Source of the DNA: Psychromarinibacter sediminicola
GTDB taxonomy: Bacteria; Pseudomonadota; Alphaproteobacteria; Rhodobacterales; Rhodobacteraceae
Direction: 5' to 3'
Length of the DNA stretch: 64,000 nt
Assembly (NCBI RefSeq): GCF_029168335.1
Contig: NZ_JARGYC010000021.1
Location: 1 to 64,000 of the forward strand
The position numbers and the translations under genes are program-made. Of this stretch, positions 9,200 through 18,373 are shown one piece after another (position 1 is the first letter of the stretch; each line of letters begins with the position of its first letter). A model generated the notes under the pieces. That model was not told the origin of the DNA. It saw nothing but the letters and a program-made list of their open reading frames with translations, and searched no databases.

Positions 9200-9337
9200 C
9201 TAGAAGAACACGCCCGGGTCGAAATCCTCGGGGTCGGTGATATTGTCCGGGTCCACGTCCGATCCCGGCGGCACCGGTGCCCCGTCGACCCCGCAGGCCG
9301 CGACGCCCAGCACCAGGACCATCCAAAGCCACTTCAT
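9200..9337 (-). CDS. Small lipoprotein downstream of argH
   Basis: A 45-residue protein with a lipoprotein signal: a short positively charged start (MKW), a hydrophobic core, then the lipobox VAAC with lipidated Cys15. The mature part is about 30 residues, acidic and Pro/Asp-rich ([15 protein letters not shown]). Its ATG overlaps the argH stop (ATGA), so it is co-translated with argH. Function unknown. It is too short for routine ORF filters, but the lipobox and coupling make it credible. Confidence 0.7.
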   Translation of the reverse strand: MKWLWMVLVLGVAACGVDGAPVPPGSDVDPDNITDPEDFDPGVFF

Positions 9338-10737
9338 CCCAGCGCCTCCTTCCAACGCACCACCTGCTCGCGCACCCGCTCCGGCGCCGTCCCGCCGTAG
9401 CTCACCCGCGACGCCACCGAGTTGTGCACCCCCAGCACCCCGAACACGTCCTCGCGAATGCCGTCATGCACGCCGCGCATCTCCTCCAGCGACAAATCCG
9501 GCAGGTCGCAGCCCTTCGCCTCGGCGAGCGCCACCAGCGCCCCGGTCACATGATGCGCCTCGCGGAACGGCAGGTCCAGTTCCCTGACCAGCCAATCGGC
9601 CAGATCCGTCGCGGTGGAGAAGCCCGACGACGCCGCCGCCTCCAGCGCGGGCACGTTCGCGGTCATGTCGCGCACCATGCCCTCCATCGCCGCCAGCGCC
9701 AGCATCAGGTGGTCGGCCGCGTCGAAGACCTGCTCCTTGTCCTCCTGCATGTCCTTGGAATAGGCCAGCGGCAGCCCCTTCATCACCGTGAACAGCGCCA
9801 CCTGCGCCCCCAGGATCCGGCCGATCTTGGCGCGGATCAGCTCGGCCGCGTCGGGGTTCTTCTTCTGCGGCATGATCGACGAGCCGGTCGAGAACCGGTC
9901 CGACAGCGCCACGAAACGGAACTGCGCCGAGGCCCAGATCACCAGCTCCTCGGCCATCCGCGACAGGTGGACCGCGCAGATCGACGCCGCCGAGAGGAAC
10001 TCCAGCGCAAAGTCGCGGTCGGACACCGCATCGAGCGAATTCGCCATCGGCCGGTCGAAGCCCAGCGCCCGCGCCGTCGCCTCCCGGTCGATCGGAAACG
10101 ACGTGCCCGCCAGCGCCGCCGCACCCAGCGGGCACTCGTTCATCCGCGCCCGGGCGTCGCGAAACCGCCCGAGGTCGCGCGAAAACATCTCGACATAGGC
10201 CAGCATGTGATGCCCCCAGGTCACCGGCTGCGCCGTTTGCAGATGGGTGAAGCCCGGCATGACCCAGTCCGCGCCGGCCTCCGCCTGCGCGAGAAGCGCG
10301 CGGCAGAGCGCGACGAGCCCCGCATCGGCCGCGTCGCACTGGTCGCGGACCCACAGCCGGAAATCCGTCGCCACCTGGTCGTTGCGCGACCGCGCCGTGT
10401 GCAGCCGCCCCGCCGCCTCGCCGATCAGCGCCTTCAGCCGCGCCTCCACGTTCATGTGGATGTCCTCCAGCGTGGCCGAGAAATCGAACGCCCCCGAGTC
10501 GATCTCTGACAAGACCGTGAGAAGCCCTTCCCGGATCGCGTGCGCGTCTTTATCAGTCAGGATGCCCTGCGCCGCCAGCATCGCGGCATGGGCCCGGGAG
10601 CCTTCGATGTCCTGGGCGTACAACCGCTTGTCGAACCCGATCGAGGCGTTGATCGCCTCCATGATCGCGTCCGGCCCCGCGGCGAAACGCCCGCCCCACA
10701 TGGCGTTGGACTGGGCGTTGGACTGGCTGTCGGTCAT
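9334..10737 (-). CDS. argH: Argininosuccinate lyase
   Basis: ArgH cleaves argininosuccinate to arginine and fumarate in the last step of arginine synthesis, in the cytosol. The 467-residue length is typical. It belongs to the fumarase/aspartase superfamily, with the signature [12 protein letters not shown] near 280 and the [12 protein letters not shown] and [16 protein letters not shown] blocks that carry conserved active-site residues. The start [18 protein letters not shown] was chosen because WGGRF is the normal ArgH beginning; a longer in-frame start at 10890 would overlap the divergent tlpA-like gene. Only 27 bp separate the two divergent start codons, so the promoters must overlap. Confidence 0.97.
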   Translation of the reverse strand: MTDSQSNAQSNAMWGGRFAAGPDAIMEAINASIGFDKRLYAQDIEGSRAHAAMLAAQGILTDKDAHAIREGLLTVLSEIDSGAFDFSATLEDIHMNVEARLKALIGEAAGRLHTARSRNDQVATDFRLWVRDQCDAADAGLVALCRALLAQAEAGADWVMPGFTHLQTAQPVTWGHHMLAYVEMFSRDLGRFRDARARMNECPLGAAALAGTSFPIDREATARALGFDRPMANSLDAVSDRDFALEFLSAASICAVHLSRMAEELVIWASAQFRFVALSDRFSTGSSIMPQKKNPDAAELIRAKIGRILGAQVALFTVMKGLPLAYSKDMQEDKEQVFDAADHLMLALAAMEGMVRDMTANVPALEAAASSGFSTATDLADWLVRELDLPFREAHHVTGALVALAEAKGCDLPDLSLEEMRGVHDGIREDVFGVLGVHNSVASRVSYGGTAPERVREQVVRWKEALG

Positions 10738-10764
10738 CGTGGGAAACCCTTCGGAGGGAGATAC

Positions 10765-11328
10765 ATGCGCTGGTTCCGGTTCGCCGTCCTCTACACCTGC
10801 CTTTGCCTTACCGCAAATGTCGCCGCCGCCGCCGACACGGCCGCGCTGGAGGCGATGCGCGAGGGCGACATGCGCAAGCTGAACTTCCATTCCGAGCCGG
10901 AGGCGGTGCCGGAGGTGACCTTCCTGGGCGACGGCGACGCCGAGATGGGGCTGGACGCCTTCGCGGGCAAATACGTGCTGGTGAATTTCTGGGCCACCTG
11001 GTGCGCGCCCTGCCGCGAGGAGATGCCCTCGCTCTCGGCGCTGCAGGCCGAACTGGGCGGCGAGGCGTTCGAGGTCGTCACCATCGCCACCGGGCGCAAT
11101 CCGCCCGCCGGGATGCGGCGGTTCTTCGACGAGGTGGGGGTCGACAACCTGCCGCTCTACCGCGACCCGAAACAGCAGCTGGCCCGCCAGATGGCCGTTC
11201 TGGCCTTGCCGATCAGCGTCGTCCTGGATCCCGAGGGCCGCGAGATCGCACGGCTCCAGGGCGATGCCGACTGGTCGAGCGACAGCGCCAAGGCGATCTT
11301 TCGGGCGCTGATCGGCGGCGGCAGCTGA
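10765..11328 (+). CDS. TlpA-like thiol:disulfide oxidoreductase
   Basis: A 187-residue exported thioredoxin-fold protein of the TlpA/ResA type. A Sec signal peptide covers about residues 1-23 (cleavage after ANVAAAA). The redox motif is WCAPC (Cys80, Cys83), and the cis-Pro loop is LPISVVLD near 151. Such proteins reduce periplasmic disulfides, often for cytochrome c maturation or copper-site assembly in oxidases. Start ATG 10765 has an excellent GGAGGGAG ribosome-binding site. It diverges from argH and ends 4 bp before the convergent tag gene. Confidence 0.88.
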   Translation: MRWFRFAVLYTCLCLTANVAAAADTAALEAMREGDMRKLNFHSEPEAVPEVTFLGDGDAEMGLDAFAGKYVLVNFWATWCAPCREEMPSLSALQAELGGEAFEVVTIATGRNPPAGMRRFFDEVGVDNLPLYRDPKQQLARQMAVLALPISVVLDPEGREIARLQGDADWSSDSAKAIFRALIGGGS

Positions 11329-11332
11329 CGCC

Positions 11333-11905
11333 TCACCACGCCATCGCCGCCACCGCGTCGTGCCGCGGGCAGGTGACGAGGTGGTCGTTCACCATGCCGC
11401 AGGCCTGCATCCAGGCATAGACGATGGTCGGCCCGCAGAACCGGAAGCCGGCGGCCTTCAGATCGCGCGAGATCGCCTTCGACACCGGCGTGTCCGCGGG
11501 CACCTCGGCCATCGTGGCAAAGCGGTTCTGCACCGGCGCGCCGCCGGCGCGGGTCCAAAGGAAGTCCGAGAACCCCTCGCGCGCCTCGATGTCGAGATAG
11601 GCACGCGCATTGCCGATCGTCGCCTCGATCTTGCCGCGGTGCCGCACGATGCCGGGATCGGAGAGCAGCCGGGCGACCTCCGGCTCGCCCCAGGTCGCGA
11701 CGACCTCGGGGTCGAAGCCGGCGAAGGCCGTGCGAAAATTCTCGCGTTTCTTCAGGATCGTGAGCCAGGACAGCCCGGCCTGGAACCCGTCCAGAATCAG
11801 CTTTTCCCACAGCGCGCGGCCGTCGCGTTCGGGCACGCCCCATTCGGTATCGTGGTAGGCCACGTAGATCGGCTCGCTGCCGCACCAGTCGCATCTCTGG
11901 CCCAT
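11333..11905 (-). CDS. tag: DNA-3-methyladenine glycosylase I
   Basis: Constitutive base-excision repair enzyme that removes 3-methyladenine from DNA. At 190 residues it matches Tag family length. The four zinc ligands of the family are present: Cys5, His18 (YHDTEWG), His175 (NDHLVTC) and Cys179. The DNA-binding/catalytic block [21 protein letters not shown] follows at about 41-61. A second, zinc-less relative is encoded at 45588-46256. The ATG at 11905 is followed directly by family sequence (MGQRCDWC). Confidence 0.95.
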   Translation of the reverse strand: MGQRCDWCGSEPIYVAYHDTEWGVPERDGRALWEKLILDGFQAGLSWLTILKKRENFRTAFAGFDPEVVATWGEPEVARLLSDPGIVRHRGKIEATIGNARAYLDIEAREGFSDFLWTRAGGAPVQNRFATMAEVPADTPVSKAISRDLKAAGFRFCGPTIVYAWMQACGMVNDHLVTCPRHDAVAAMAW

Positions 11906-12030
11906 AACCCTGCCCTTTCAACGCCTTGGACGTTAACCTCAAACGCCTCTAGAACAAGAACAAAACGCGAAGGTTCACCGGTTGTAAACGGTTCTGCCGC
12001 ATTTTCGTCCCTGCTTCGACGGAGGGCAGC

Positions 12031-12870
12031 ATGCAGGATTCGGATCATGGCGGCTTTGTCGCGCCCCCCGGCGCCGACAGTCCCCTGTCCTACGCCGTGT
12101 CCGAGCGGGACCGCAACATCATGGCCATGGTGAAAGAGGCCGTCGCGCGCCGCCATGTCATGCTTGCCTTTCAGCCCGTCATCCCGGCCGCCCGCCCCGA
12201 CCGCCCGGCGTTCTGGGAGGGGCTGATCCGCATCATGGACAGCACGGGCCGCGTGATTCCGGCCCGCGACTTCATCGACACCATCGAAACCACCGAGGCC
12301 GGCCGACAGATCGACTGCCTGTCGCTGGAAATGGGGCTGCAGACGCTGCTGGACAATCCCGGGCTGCGCCTGTCGATCAACATGTCCGCCCGGTCCATCG
12401 GCTATCCCCGCTGGATGGACGTGCTCAACCGCGGCCTGTCGCACGACCCCACGATCGCGGAGCGGCTGATCCTCGAGATCACCGAATCCTCCGCCATGGT
12501 CGTGCCCGACATCGTGCAGGTGTTCATGGCCGACATGCAGCACCGCGGCGTCGCCTTCGCCCTCGACGATTTCGGCGCCGGCTACACCGCCTTCCGGTAT
12601 CTGCGGCAGTTCTATTTCGACATTCTCAAGATCGACGGCCAGTTCATCCAGAGCATTCACGCCGACCCGGACAACCAGGTTTTGACGCAGGCGATGATCT
12701 CCATCGCCCGGCACTTCGAGATGTTCACCGTCGCCGAATACGTGGAGACCGCCGAAGACGCCGATTTCCTGACCGAGGTCGGAATCGACTGCATGCAGGG
12801 CTACTTCTTCGGCGCGCCCACGACCCGGCCCTACTGGATCACGGGGGATACCGCGCTGCGCGCCGGTTGA
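12031..12870 (+). CDS. EAL-domain protein (putative c-di-GMP phosphodiesterase)
   Basis: A 279-residue stand-alone EAL protein with no GGDEF domain or membrane segment. The metal and catalytic residues of active EAL phosphodiesterases appear kept: Glu63, Asn117 (INMSARS), Glu149 and Glu152 (EITES), Asp179-Asp180 (DDFGAGYTAF), Lys200 (ILKIDG), Glu236/Glu239 and Gln256 (MQGYFF). Two signature positions differ: EAL reads EGL (63-65) and AEGVET reads AEYVET. It may therefore be a catalytically altered or slow enzyme, or a c-di-GMP receptor. A GACGGAGGG ribosome-binding site precedes ATG 12031. Nearby genes give no clue to partner pathways. Confidence 0.9.
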   Translation: MQDSDHGGFVAPPGADSPLSYAVSERDRNIMAMVKEAVARRHVMLAFQPVIPAARPDRPAFWEGLIRIMDSTGRVIPARDFIDTIETTEAGRQIDCLSLEMGLQTLLDNPGLRLSINMSARSIGYPRWMDVLNRGLSHDPTIAERLILEITESSAMVVPDIVQVFMADMQHRGVAFALDDFGAGYTAFRYLRQFYFDILKIDGQFIQSIHADPDNQVLTQAMISIARHFEMFTVAEYVETAEDADFLTEVGIDCMQGYFFGAPTTRPYWITGDTALRAG

Positions 12871-13024
12871 CGCGGGGGCGCGACGCTTTGCTGCGGATGC
12901 AGCATAGGCTTGCATCACAGGGCTTTCCGGCATACCACCAACGGCAATTCCGGGCGGCGAGCGGGGGGAGGATCGACCGGCTCCACAGCGCCCGCCCGGC
13001 GTGTCTGATGGAGAGAGGACTGCC

Positions 13025-14200
13025 ATGACCAATGTCGTAATCGCCTCCGCCGCGCGCACCGCGGTGGGCAGCTTCAACGGCGCCTTCGCCAACACCCCCG
13101 CCCACGACCTGGGCGCCGCGGTGCTCGAAGCCCTCGTCTCCCGCGCCGGGATCGACAAGGGCGAGGTCAGCGAGACCATACTCGGCCAGGTCCTGACCGC
13201 CGGCCAGGGCCAGAACCCGGCCCGCCAGGCCCATATCAATGCCGGCCTGCCCGAGGAATCGGCGGCCTGGGGCATCAACCAGGTCTGCGGCTCGGGCCTG
13301 CGCGCGGTCGCGCTCGGCGCCCAGCACATCCAGCTCGGCGACGCCTCGATCATCGCCGCCGGTGGGCAGGAGAACATGTCGATGGCGCCGCACTGCCAGA
13401 ACATCCGGCAGGGCCAGAAGATGGGCGACCTGAAGTTCATCGACACGATGATCAAGGACGGCCTGTGGGACGCCTTCAACGGCTATCACATGGGCAACAC
13501 CGCCGAGAACGTCGCCGAGAAGTGGCAGATCAGCCGCGACCAGCAGGACGAGTTCGCGCTGGCCAGCCAGAACAAGGCCGAGGCCGCGCAGACCGCCGGC
13601 AAGTTCGACGACGAGGTCGTGCCCTTCACCGTCAAGACCCGCAAGGGCGACATCGTGGTCGAGAAGGACGAGTACATCCGCTACGGCGCGACCATCGAGG
13701 GGATGCAGAAGCTGCGCCCCGCCTTCGCCAAGGACGGCTCCGTCACCGCCGCCAACGCCAGCGGCATCAACGACGGCGCCGCGGGCGCCCTGCTGATGTC
13801 CGCCGACGAGGCGGAAAAGCGCGGGATCGAGCCGCTGGCGCGCATCGCCTCCTACGCCACTGCCGGGCTCGACCCGTCGATCATGGGCGTCGGCCCGATC
13901 CACGCCAGCCGCAAGGCGCTGGAAAAGGCCGGCTGGAAGGTCGACGACCTGGACCTGGTCGAGGCCAACGAAGCCTTCGCCGCGCAGGCCTGCGCCGTGA
14001 ACAAGGACATGGGCTGGGATCCGTCGATCGTGAACGTGAACGGCGGCGCCATCGCCATCGGCCACCCGATCGGCGCCTCCGGCGCGCGCGTCCTGAACAC
14101 CCTGCTGTTCGAGATGAAGCGCCGCGGCGCCAAGAAGGGCCTGGCCACGCTGTGCATCGGCGGCGGCATGGGCGTGGCGATGTGCATCGAACGCCCCTGA
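13025..14200 (+). CDS. phaA: Acetyl-CoA C-acetyltransferase (beta-ketothiolase)
   Basis: This biosynthetic thiolase condenses two acetyl-CoA to acetoacetyl-CoA, the first step to polyhydroxybutyrate. It has 391 residues, as is usual for PhaA. Catalytic residues are clear: Cys88 in QVCGSGLRA, the His of GHPIGASGA near 347, and the Cys of [10 protein letters not shown] near 377. ATG 13025 follows GAGAGAGGAC; an upstream in-frame start at 13001 lacks family sequence. phaB follows at 15130 with a patatin-like gene between them, so this is a PHB synthesis cluster. The polymer synthase phaC is not in the window. Confidence 0.95.
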   Translation: MTNVVIASAARTAVGSFNGAFANTPAHDLGAAVLEALVSRAGIDKGEVSETILGQVLTAGQGQNPARQAHINAGLPEESAAWGINQVCGSGLRAVALGAQHIQLGDASIIAAGGQENMSMAPHCQNIRQGQKMGDLKFIDTMIKDGLWDAFNGYHMGNTAENVAEKWQISRDQQDEFALASQNKAEAAQTAGKFDDEVVPFTVKTRKGDIVVEKDEYIRYGATIEGMQKLRPAFAKDGSVTAANASGINDGAAGALLMSADEAEKRGIEPLARIASYATAGLDPSIMGVGPIHASRKALEKAGWKVDDLDLVEANEAFAAQACAVNKDMGWDPSIVNVNGGAIAIGHPIGASGARVLNTLLFEMKRRGAKKGLATLCIGGGMGVAMCIERP

Positions 14201-14240
14201 CGGGCCATGGGCGGGCCGCCAGTGCGGCCTGCCCCCTCGC

Positions 14241-15071
14241 ATGATCCGGCCCCCGGACCAGCTCGTCTTCTCGGGCGGCGGACTTCGCTGCTTCTGGCAG
14301 GGCGGCTTCATCTCGGTCGTCGCCCGGCACATGGAGATTGCGCCCAAGCGCCTCACCGGGGTCAGCGGCGGCGCGCTGGCCGGGGCGGCCTTTCTCTCCG
14401 GCCGCTCCCGCAGGCTCCTCGACACGATGTGCGCGGTGTTCGAACGCCAGGACAGCAACCTCGACCTCTTCCACGAAGGCGACGACGGAATCACCCCGCA
14501 CCAGAGCCTCTATCGCGAGGTGGTCGAAAGCGTGCTGGACGCCGAGGCCGCGCGGCGCGTGGCGCAGGGCGCGCAATACCAGATCCAGATCGCGCATCCC
14601 CCCGACCACGGCAGCCCCACGCTCAGCGGCACCGCGATGGCGATGGCCTACGAGGCGGAGCTGAAGATCGTGAACTCGCCGCATTTCGACTGGGCCGAGA
14701 AGATGGGCCTGACCCGCACGCTGGTGAACGCCAATCAGGCGGCGCGGGAGGGCAAGCTTTGCGATCTCGTCTGCGCCGCCGCCGTCATTCCGCCCGTGTT
14801 CGAACCGCCGAAGTGGGACGGCCGCCCGGTCATCGACGGCGGCATGGCCGACCAGGCGCCGATGCCCGAGCCCGACCGGGGCGACACGCTCGTCCTGCTG
14901 ACCCGGCGCTATCGCAACCTGCCCGACGTGGCGGGGCGCCGCTACGTCATGCCCGCCGACGAGACCGAGGCGGACAAGATCGACTTTACAGACCCGGCCA
15001 AGCTGCGTGACACTTGGGCGCAGGGAGAAAGGGACGCGCGGCAATGGCTTGACCGGGTTGGCCGGGGCTGA
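14241..15071 (+). CDS. Patatin-like phospholipase family protein
   Basis: A 276-residue single-domain patatin-like hydrolase. The oxyanion loop SGGGLRCFWQGG is at 11-22, the nucleophile is Ser42 in GVSGG, and the catalytic Asp is Asp199 in IDGGMADQAP. Patatin-like enzymes hydrolyse acyl esters such as phospholipids. In a polyhydroxybutyrate cluster this one could act on granule-associated lipid or polymer, but that is inference from position only. There is no signal peptide, so it should be cytoplasmic. It lies 40 bp after phaA and 58 bp before phaB. Confidence 0.85.
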   Translation: MIRPPDQLVFSGGGLRCFWQGGFISVVARHMEIAPKRLTGVSGGALAGAAFLSGRSRRLLDTMCAVFERQDSNLDLFHEGDDGITPHQSLYREVVESVLDAEAARRVAQGAQYQIQIAHPPDHGSPTLSGTAMAMAYEAELKIVNSPHFDWAEKMGLTRTLVNANQAAREGKLCDLVCAAAVIPPVFEPPKWDGRPVIDGGMADQAPMPEPDRGDTLVLLTRRYRNLPDVAGRRYVMPADETEADKIDFTDPAKLRDTWAQGERDARQWLDRVGRG

Positions 15072-15129
15072 TTTAGCGCGCGTCGGAGAGACTTAACCTT
15101 AAGTCAACGTGATCAAATTGGAGGACATC

Positions 15130-15852
15130 ATGGGTAGAGTTGCGCTCGTCACCGGCGGCAGCCGCGGCATCGGCGAGGCCATTTCGAAGGCGCTGCAGGC
15201 AGACGGCTATACCGTCGCGGCGACCTATGCCGGCAATGACGAGAAGGCCGCCAAGTTCACCGAAGAGACCGGGATCAAGACCTACAAGTGGAACGTCGCC
15301 GATTACGACGACTCCAAGGAGGGGATCGCGCGGGTCGAGGCCGATCTCGGCCCGATCGAGGTCGTGGTGGCGAATGCCGGCATCACCCGTGACGCGCCGT
15401 TTCACAAGATGACGCCGGAGCAGTGGAAAGAGGTGATCGACACCAACCTGACCGGCGTGTTCAACACCCTCCACCCGGTCTGGCCCGGCATGCGCGAGCG
15501 CAAGTTCGGCCGGATCATCGTGATCTCGTCGATCAACGGCCAGAAGGGCCAGTTCGCGCAGACCAACTATGCCGCGACCAAGGCCGGCGATCTGGGCATC
15601 GTCAAGTCGCTGGCGCAAGAGGGCGCGCGGAACGGGATCACCGCCAATGCCGTGTGCCCGGGCTATATCGCGACCGAGATGGTGATGGCCGTTCCGGAAA
15701 AGGTGCGCGAGTCGATCATCGCGCAGATCCCGGCCGGGCGGCTGGGCGAGCCGGAAGAGATCGCGCGCTGCGTGACCTTCCTCGCGTCGGATGACGCGGG
15801 CTTCATCAATGGCTCGACGATTTCGGCCAACGGCGCGCAGTTCTTCGTCTGA
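15130..15852 (+). CDS. phaB: Acetoacetyl-CoA reductase
   Basis: NADPH-dependent reductase that makes (R)-3-hydroxybutyryl-CoA for PHB synthesis. A 240-residue short-chain dehydrogenase. The cofactor motif is GGSRGIG (9-15), NAG is at about 82-84, and the catalytic set is Ser134 (ISSINGQKG), Tyr147 and Lys151 (YAATK). The start is ATG 15130 with TTGGAGGAC upstream; GTG 15109 is in frame but adds non-family residues. A GC-rich hairpin at 15877-15901 follows. With phaA it supplies monomer to a polymer synthase encoded elsewhere. Confidence 0.96.
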   Translation: MGRVALVTGGSRGIGEAISKALQADGYTVAATYAGNDEKAAKFTEETGIKTYKWNVADYDDSKEGIARVEADLGPIEVVVANAGITRDAPFHKMTPEQWKEVIDTNLTGVFNTLHPVWPGMRERKFGRIIVISSINGQKGQFAQTNYAATKAGDLGIVKSLAQEGARNGITANAVCPGYIATEMVMAVPEKVRESIIAQIPAGRLGEPEEIARCVTFLASDDAGFINGSTISANGAQFFV

Positions 15853-15876
15853 TCTCGACGCCGCAAGGCATCGCGC

Positions 15877-15901
15877 GCGCCGGTCCGGTTCGGGCCGGCG
15901 C
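15877..15901 (+). terminator. Possible terminator after phaB
   Basis: Inverted repeat GCGCCGG / CCGGCGC with an 11-nt loop that can pair further, 24 bp after the phaB stop. It lacks a T-run, so a Rho-independent role is only tentative. Confidence 0.3.
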
Positions 15902-15959
15902 CGTCATTCGCGCCGGGAGAGGAGCGCACTCGGCAGGGCGGATGCCCCGTCCGGTGCGA

Positions 15960-16124
15960 CTAGCTACTGAGGCGACTGATTTCCTCTTTCAGGCGAAGCT
16001 TCTGTTTCTTGAGTTCGGTGATTTCCAGATCGTCGCTGCCGGGATGCTGTTGGGCGGCTTCCACCCGTTCCGACAGGGACGCATGCTTCTTGCGGAGCTC
16101 CTCAAGGTGCGAACTCAAGCTCAT
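15960..16124 (-). CDS. DUF465 (YdcH-like) small protein
   Basis: A 54-residue protein, mostly helical and charged: MSLSSHLEELRKKHASL at the start and ELKKQKLRLKEEISRL at the end. The heptad-like leucine spacing predicts a helical hairpin or coiled coil, as in the YdcH/DUF465 family of unknown function. It has a good ribosome-binding site (GGAGGACG) before the ATG. It is a monocistronic gene between the phaB terminator region and the trmN6-like gene. Confidence 0.8.
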   Translation of the reverse strand: MSLSSHLEELRKKHASLSERVEAAQQHPGSDDLEITELKKQKLRLKEEISRLSS

Positions 16125-16209
16125 CGCCGTCCTCCTTCTGTGTTGATGGGATCAGTGCAGCACAAAATCCCGGTCTTGTCACGCGAGTGTCACGCGACGC
16201 CGTAACGGA

Positions 16210-16995
16210 TTAGTTAAGCATCGCTTTCTCCTCCTGCCATCCGGTCGGCAGGGTTTTGCCGTCTCTCAGGACGGCGCGAATCTCTTCCCGGTAGCTCTCT
16301 GCGTCCCGCTCGTGCCGCGCGCCGGCATGCAGGATCAGCGGCGCGTGAAGGCGGAACGGCCCCCGCGCGCCCTTCACCGCGCGCAGCAGCACAAGCTCCG
16401 CCGCGCGGCCGTCGCGCGGGGCCAGCGGCTGCACCTGCACGTCGCCCAGCCGGCTATCGCAGGCGGTCAGCAGGTCGTGCAGCCGGTCGGCCCGCTGGAT
16501 CACGGTCAGCACCCCGCGCGGCGCCAGCCGCCGGACCGCGGCGTCGATCCAGGCGGCGAGCGGCGTGGCCTCGCCCAGCGCCGTTTCGCGCCCCGTCTGG
16601 GCGGCGGCGGTGCGGGCGGCGCGCCGGTAATAGGGCGGGTTCGCCAGCACATGGTCGAAGCTTTCGGCGCGCAGCTCGGTCGGCATCCGCGCCAGGTCGC
16701 CCTCGACCACCCGCATGGGCACCCCGTTCGCGTCGGCGTTCCGGCGGGCGAGCGCGGCGTAGTCCGGCTGCAATTCCAGGCCGGTCAGTGCCAGCCCCCC
16801 GACCCGCGCCTGCAGGCACAGCGCCGCGACGCCCGCGCCGCAGCCCAGCTCCAGCACGCTCTGCCCGGGCCGCGCCGTCACCGCGGCGGCCAGGAGCACC
16901 GGGTCCACCCCGGCGCGATAGCCCCGCTGCGGCTGCAGGATCGACAGCCGCCCGCCCAGGAACCCGTCGCAGGTCGTCGCGCTCGGGTCAGCCAT
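16210..16995 (-). CDS. TrmN6-like N6-adenine methyltransferase
   Basis: A 261-residue SAM-dependent methyltransferase. Motif I is VLELGCGAGVA (about 46-56), and the N6-adenine catalytic motif is NPPYY (about 119-123). The entire layout matches the tRNA1(Val) A37 N6-methyltransferase family (TrmN6/YfiC), though rRNA or protein substrates cannot be excluded. The opening LSILQPQRGYRAGVDPVLLA is the family start. It is co-directional with the upstream DUF2007 gene, whose stop overlaps its ATG by 8 bases. Confidence 0.82.
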   Translation of the reverse strand: MADPSATTCDGFLGGRLSILQPQRGYRAGVDPVLLAAAVTARPGQSVLELGCGAGVAALCLQARVGGLALTGLELQPDYAALARRNADANGVPMRVVEGDLARMPTELRAESFDHVLANPPYYRRAARTAAAQTGRETALGEATPLAAWIDAAVRRLAPRGVLTVIQRADRLHDLLTACDSRLGDVQVQPLAPRDGRAAELVLLRAVKGARGPFRLHAPLILHAGARHERDAESYREEIRAVLRDGKTLPTGWQEEKAMLN

Positions 16996-17203
16996 CGAAG
17001 GAGATGTCGTTGTCCCTCAGGATGGCCTGGGCGCGGAACAGATCCTCGTCGCGCACCATCAGGCGGCGGGGCAGGATGCCGATGGAGCCCTCCAGCACGC
17101 TCATATGCACGTCCATCTGGAAGGCGTCGATCTCCTCGCCCTCCAGCAGCGCCGTGGCGTAGGCGATGACAGTCGGGTCGTTGCTGCGCAATAGCTCTTT
17201 CAT
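16988..17203 (-). CDS. DUF2007 small protein
   Basis: A 71-residue protein starting MKELLRSNDPTVIAYATALL and containing a possible signal-transducing-protein-like beta-alpha fold (ILPRRLMVRDEDLFRAQAIL). This fits the DUF2007 family, related to PII-like small proteins of unknown role. I chose ATG 17203 because family sequence begins there; the frame stays open further upstream toward ispB. Its last 8 bases overlap the trmN6-like start, so they form an operon. It diverges from ispB with only 49 bp between starts. Confidence 0.78.
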   Translation of the reverse strand: MKELLRSNDPTVIAYATALLEGEEIDAFQMDVHMSVLEGSIGILPRRLMVRDEDLFRAQAILRDNDISFDG

Positions 17204-17252
17204 TCCGCGATTTAAGGGATATGAAGGGCCAAATGTCGAGAGGGCTGACGGG

Positions 17253-18260
17253 ATGGTGAGCGCAATGGACATGGCGCAGACGAAACCGCACGAGCGGCTG
17301 GCCGAGATGCTGGCGGAGGACATGGGCGCGGTCAACGCGCTGATCCGCGAGCGGATGGCCTCGGAGCATGCCCCGCGGATACCGGAGGTGACGGCGCATC
17401 TGGTGGAGGCGGGCGGCAAGCGGCTGCGGCCGATGCTGACGCTGGCCGCGGCCCGGCTGTGCGGCTATGGCGGTCCCTATCACGTGCATCTGGCCGCGAC
17501 GGTGGAGTTCATCCACACCGCGACGCTGTTGCATGACGACGTGGTGGACGAGAGCCGGCAGCGGCGGGGGCGGCCGACGGCGAACCTTCTGTGGGACAAC
17601 AAGTCGAGCGTGCTGGTGGGGGACTACCTGTTCGCCCGGTCGTTCCAGCTGATGACCGATACCGGGAACATGCGGGTTCTGCGGATCCTGTCGAACGCGG
17701 CGGCGGTGATCGCCGAGGGCGAGGTGCTGCAGATGACCGCGGCGCGGGATCTGGGCACCGACGAGGCGGTCTATCTGAAGGTCGTGCGGGGCAAGACGGC
17801 GGCGCTGTTCTCGGCGGCGACCGAGGTCGGCGGGGTGATCGCCGGGGCGCCGGAGGAGCAGGTGGCGGCGCTGTTCACCTACGGGGATGCGCTGGGGATC
17901 GCGTTTCAGATCGTCGACGATCTGCTGGATTACGGGGGCGATGCGACGGCCACGGGGAAGAACGTGGGCGACGATTTCCGGGAGCGGAAGTTGACCCTGC
18001 CGGTGATCAAGGCGGTGGCGCAGGCGGATGCGGAGGAGCGGGCGTTCTGGACGCGGGTCATCGAGAAGGGCGACCAGCGCGACGGCGACCTGGCGCATGC
18101 GCTGGAACTGCTGGACCGGCACGGGGCGATGGCGGCGACGCGAGCCGACGCGCTGGGCTGGGCGGAGCGGGCGAAGGGGGCGATCCGGGCGCTGCCGGAG
18201 GGCGAGCTGCGGGGCCTGATGATTGACCTGGCGGATTACGTTGTGGCGCGGATCAGCTAG
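17253..18260 (+). CDS. ispB: Polyprenyl diphosphate synthase (octaprenyl/decaprenyl type)
   Basis: A trans-polyprenyl synthase that builds the ubiquinone side chain from isopentenyl diphosphate in the cytosol. The 335-residue protein carries both aspartate-rich motifs, DDVVDES (first) and DDLLDYGGD (second), and the GGKRLRPML substrate block. Length and motifs fit long-chain enzymes (C40-C50) and not geranylgeranyl synthases; exact chain length cannot be read. Start ATG 17253 or ATG 17265 (MDMAQTKPHERL) are both plausible. Its stop codon overlaps the start of repeat copy B. Confidence 0.9.
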   Translation: MVSAMDMAQTKPHERLAEMLAEDMGAVNALIRERMASEHAPRIPEVTAHLVEAGGKRLRPMLTLAAARLCGYGGPYHVHLAATVEFIHTATLLHDDVVDESRQRRGRPTANLLWDNKSSVLVGDYLFARSFQLMTDTGNMRVLRILSNAAAVIAEGEVLQMTAARDLGTDEAVYLKVVRGKTAALFSAATEVGGVIAGAPEEQVAALFTYGDALGIAFQIVDDLLDYGGDATATGKNVGDDFRERKLTLPVIKAVAQADAEERAFWTRVIEKGDQRDGDLAHALELLDRHGAMAATRADALGWAERAKGAIRALPEGELRGLMIDLADYVVARIS

Positions 18261-18316
18261 GTGTCCGAGGTTGGACGCATATCCAAGTCTTTGTAATTCT
18301 TGCCGATAGCGGTAAC
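18260..18316 (-). repeat. 57-bp dispersed element, copy B
   Basis: The reverse-complement partner of the element at 8014-8070. Ends are conserved (GTTACCGCTATC and GTCCAACCT[TC]GGACACC) with the same 57-base length. It begins at the last base of the ispB stop codon and fills the gap between convergent ispB and ispE. Substitutions between the copies fall evenly on the three possible codon positions, which argues against a coding origin and for a DNA or RNA element. Confidence 0.6.
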
Positions 18317-18355
18317 AGGAGCCGTGGACGGGCGCGGACGCGGGCCGGGTGCGGC

Positions 18356-18372
18356 GTGGGCAGATTGCCCAC
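18356..18372 (-). terminator. Hairpin just after ispE
   Basis: A GTGGGCA / TGCCCAC stem (7 bp) with a 3-nt loop immediately follows the ispE stop codon on the minus strand. Position between two convergent genes supports a transcription-end role; no long T-run is present. Confidence 0.4.
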
Positions 18373-18373
18373 C

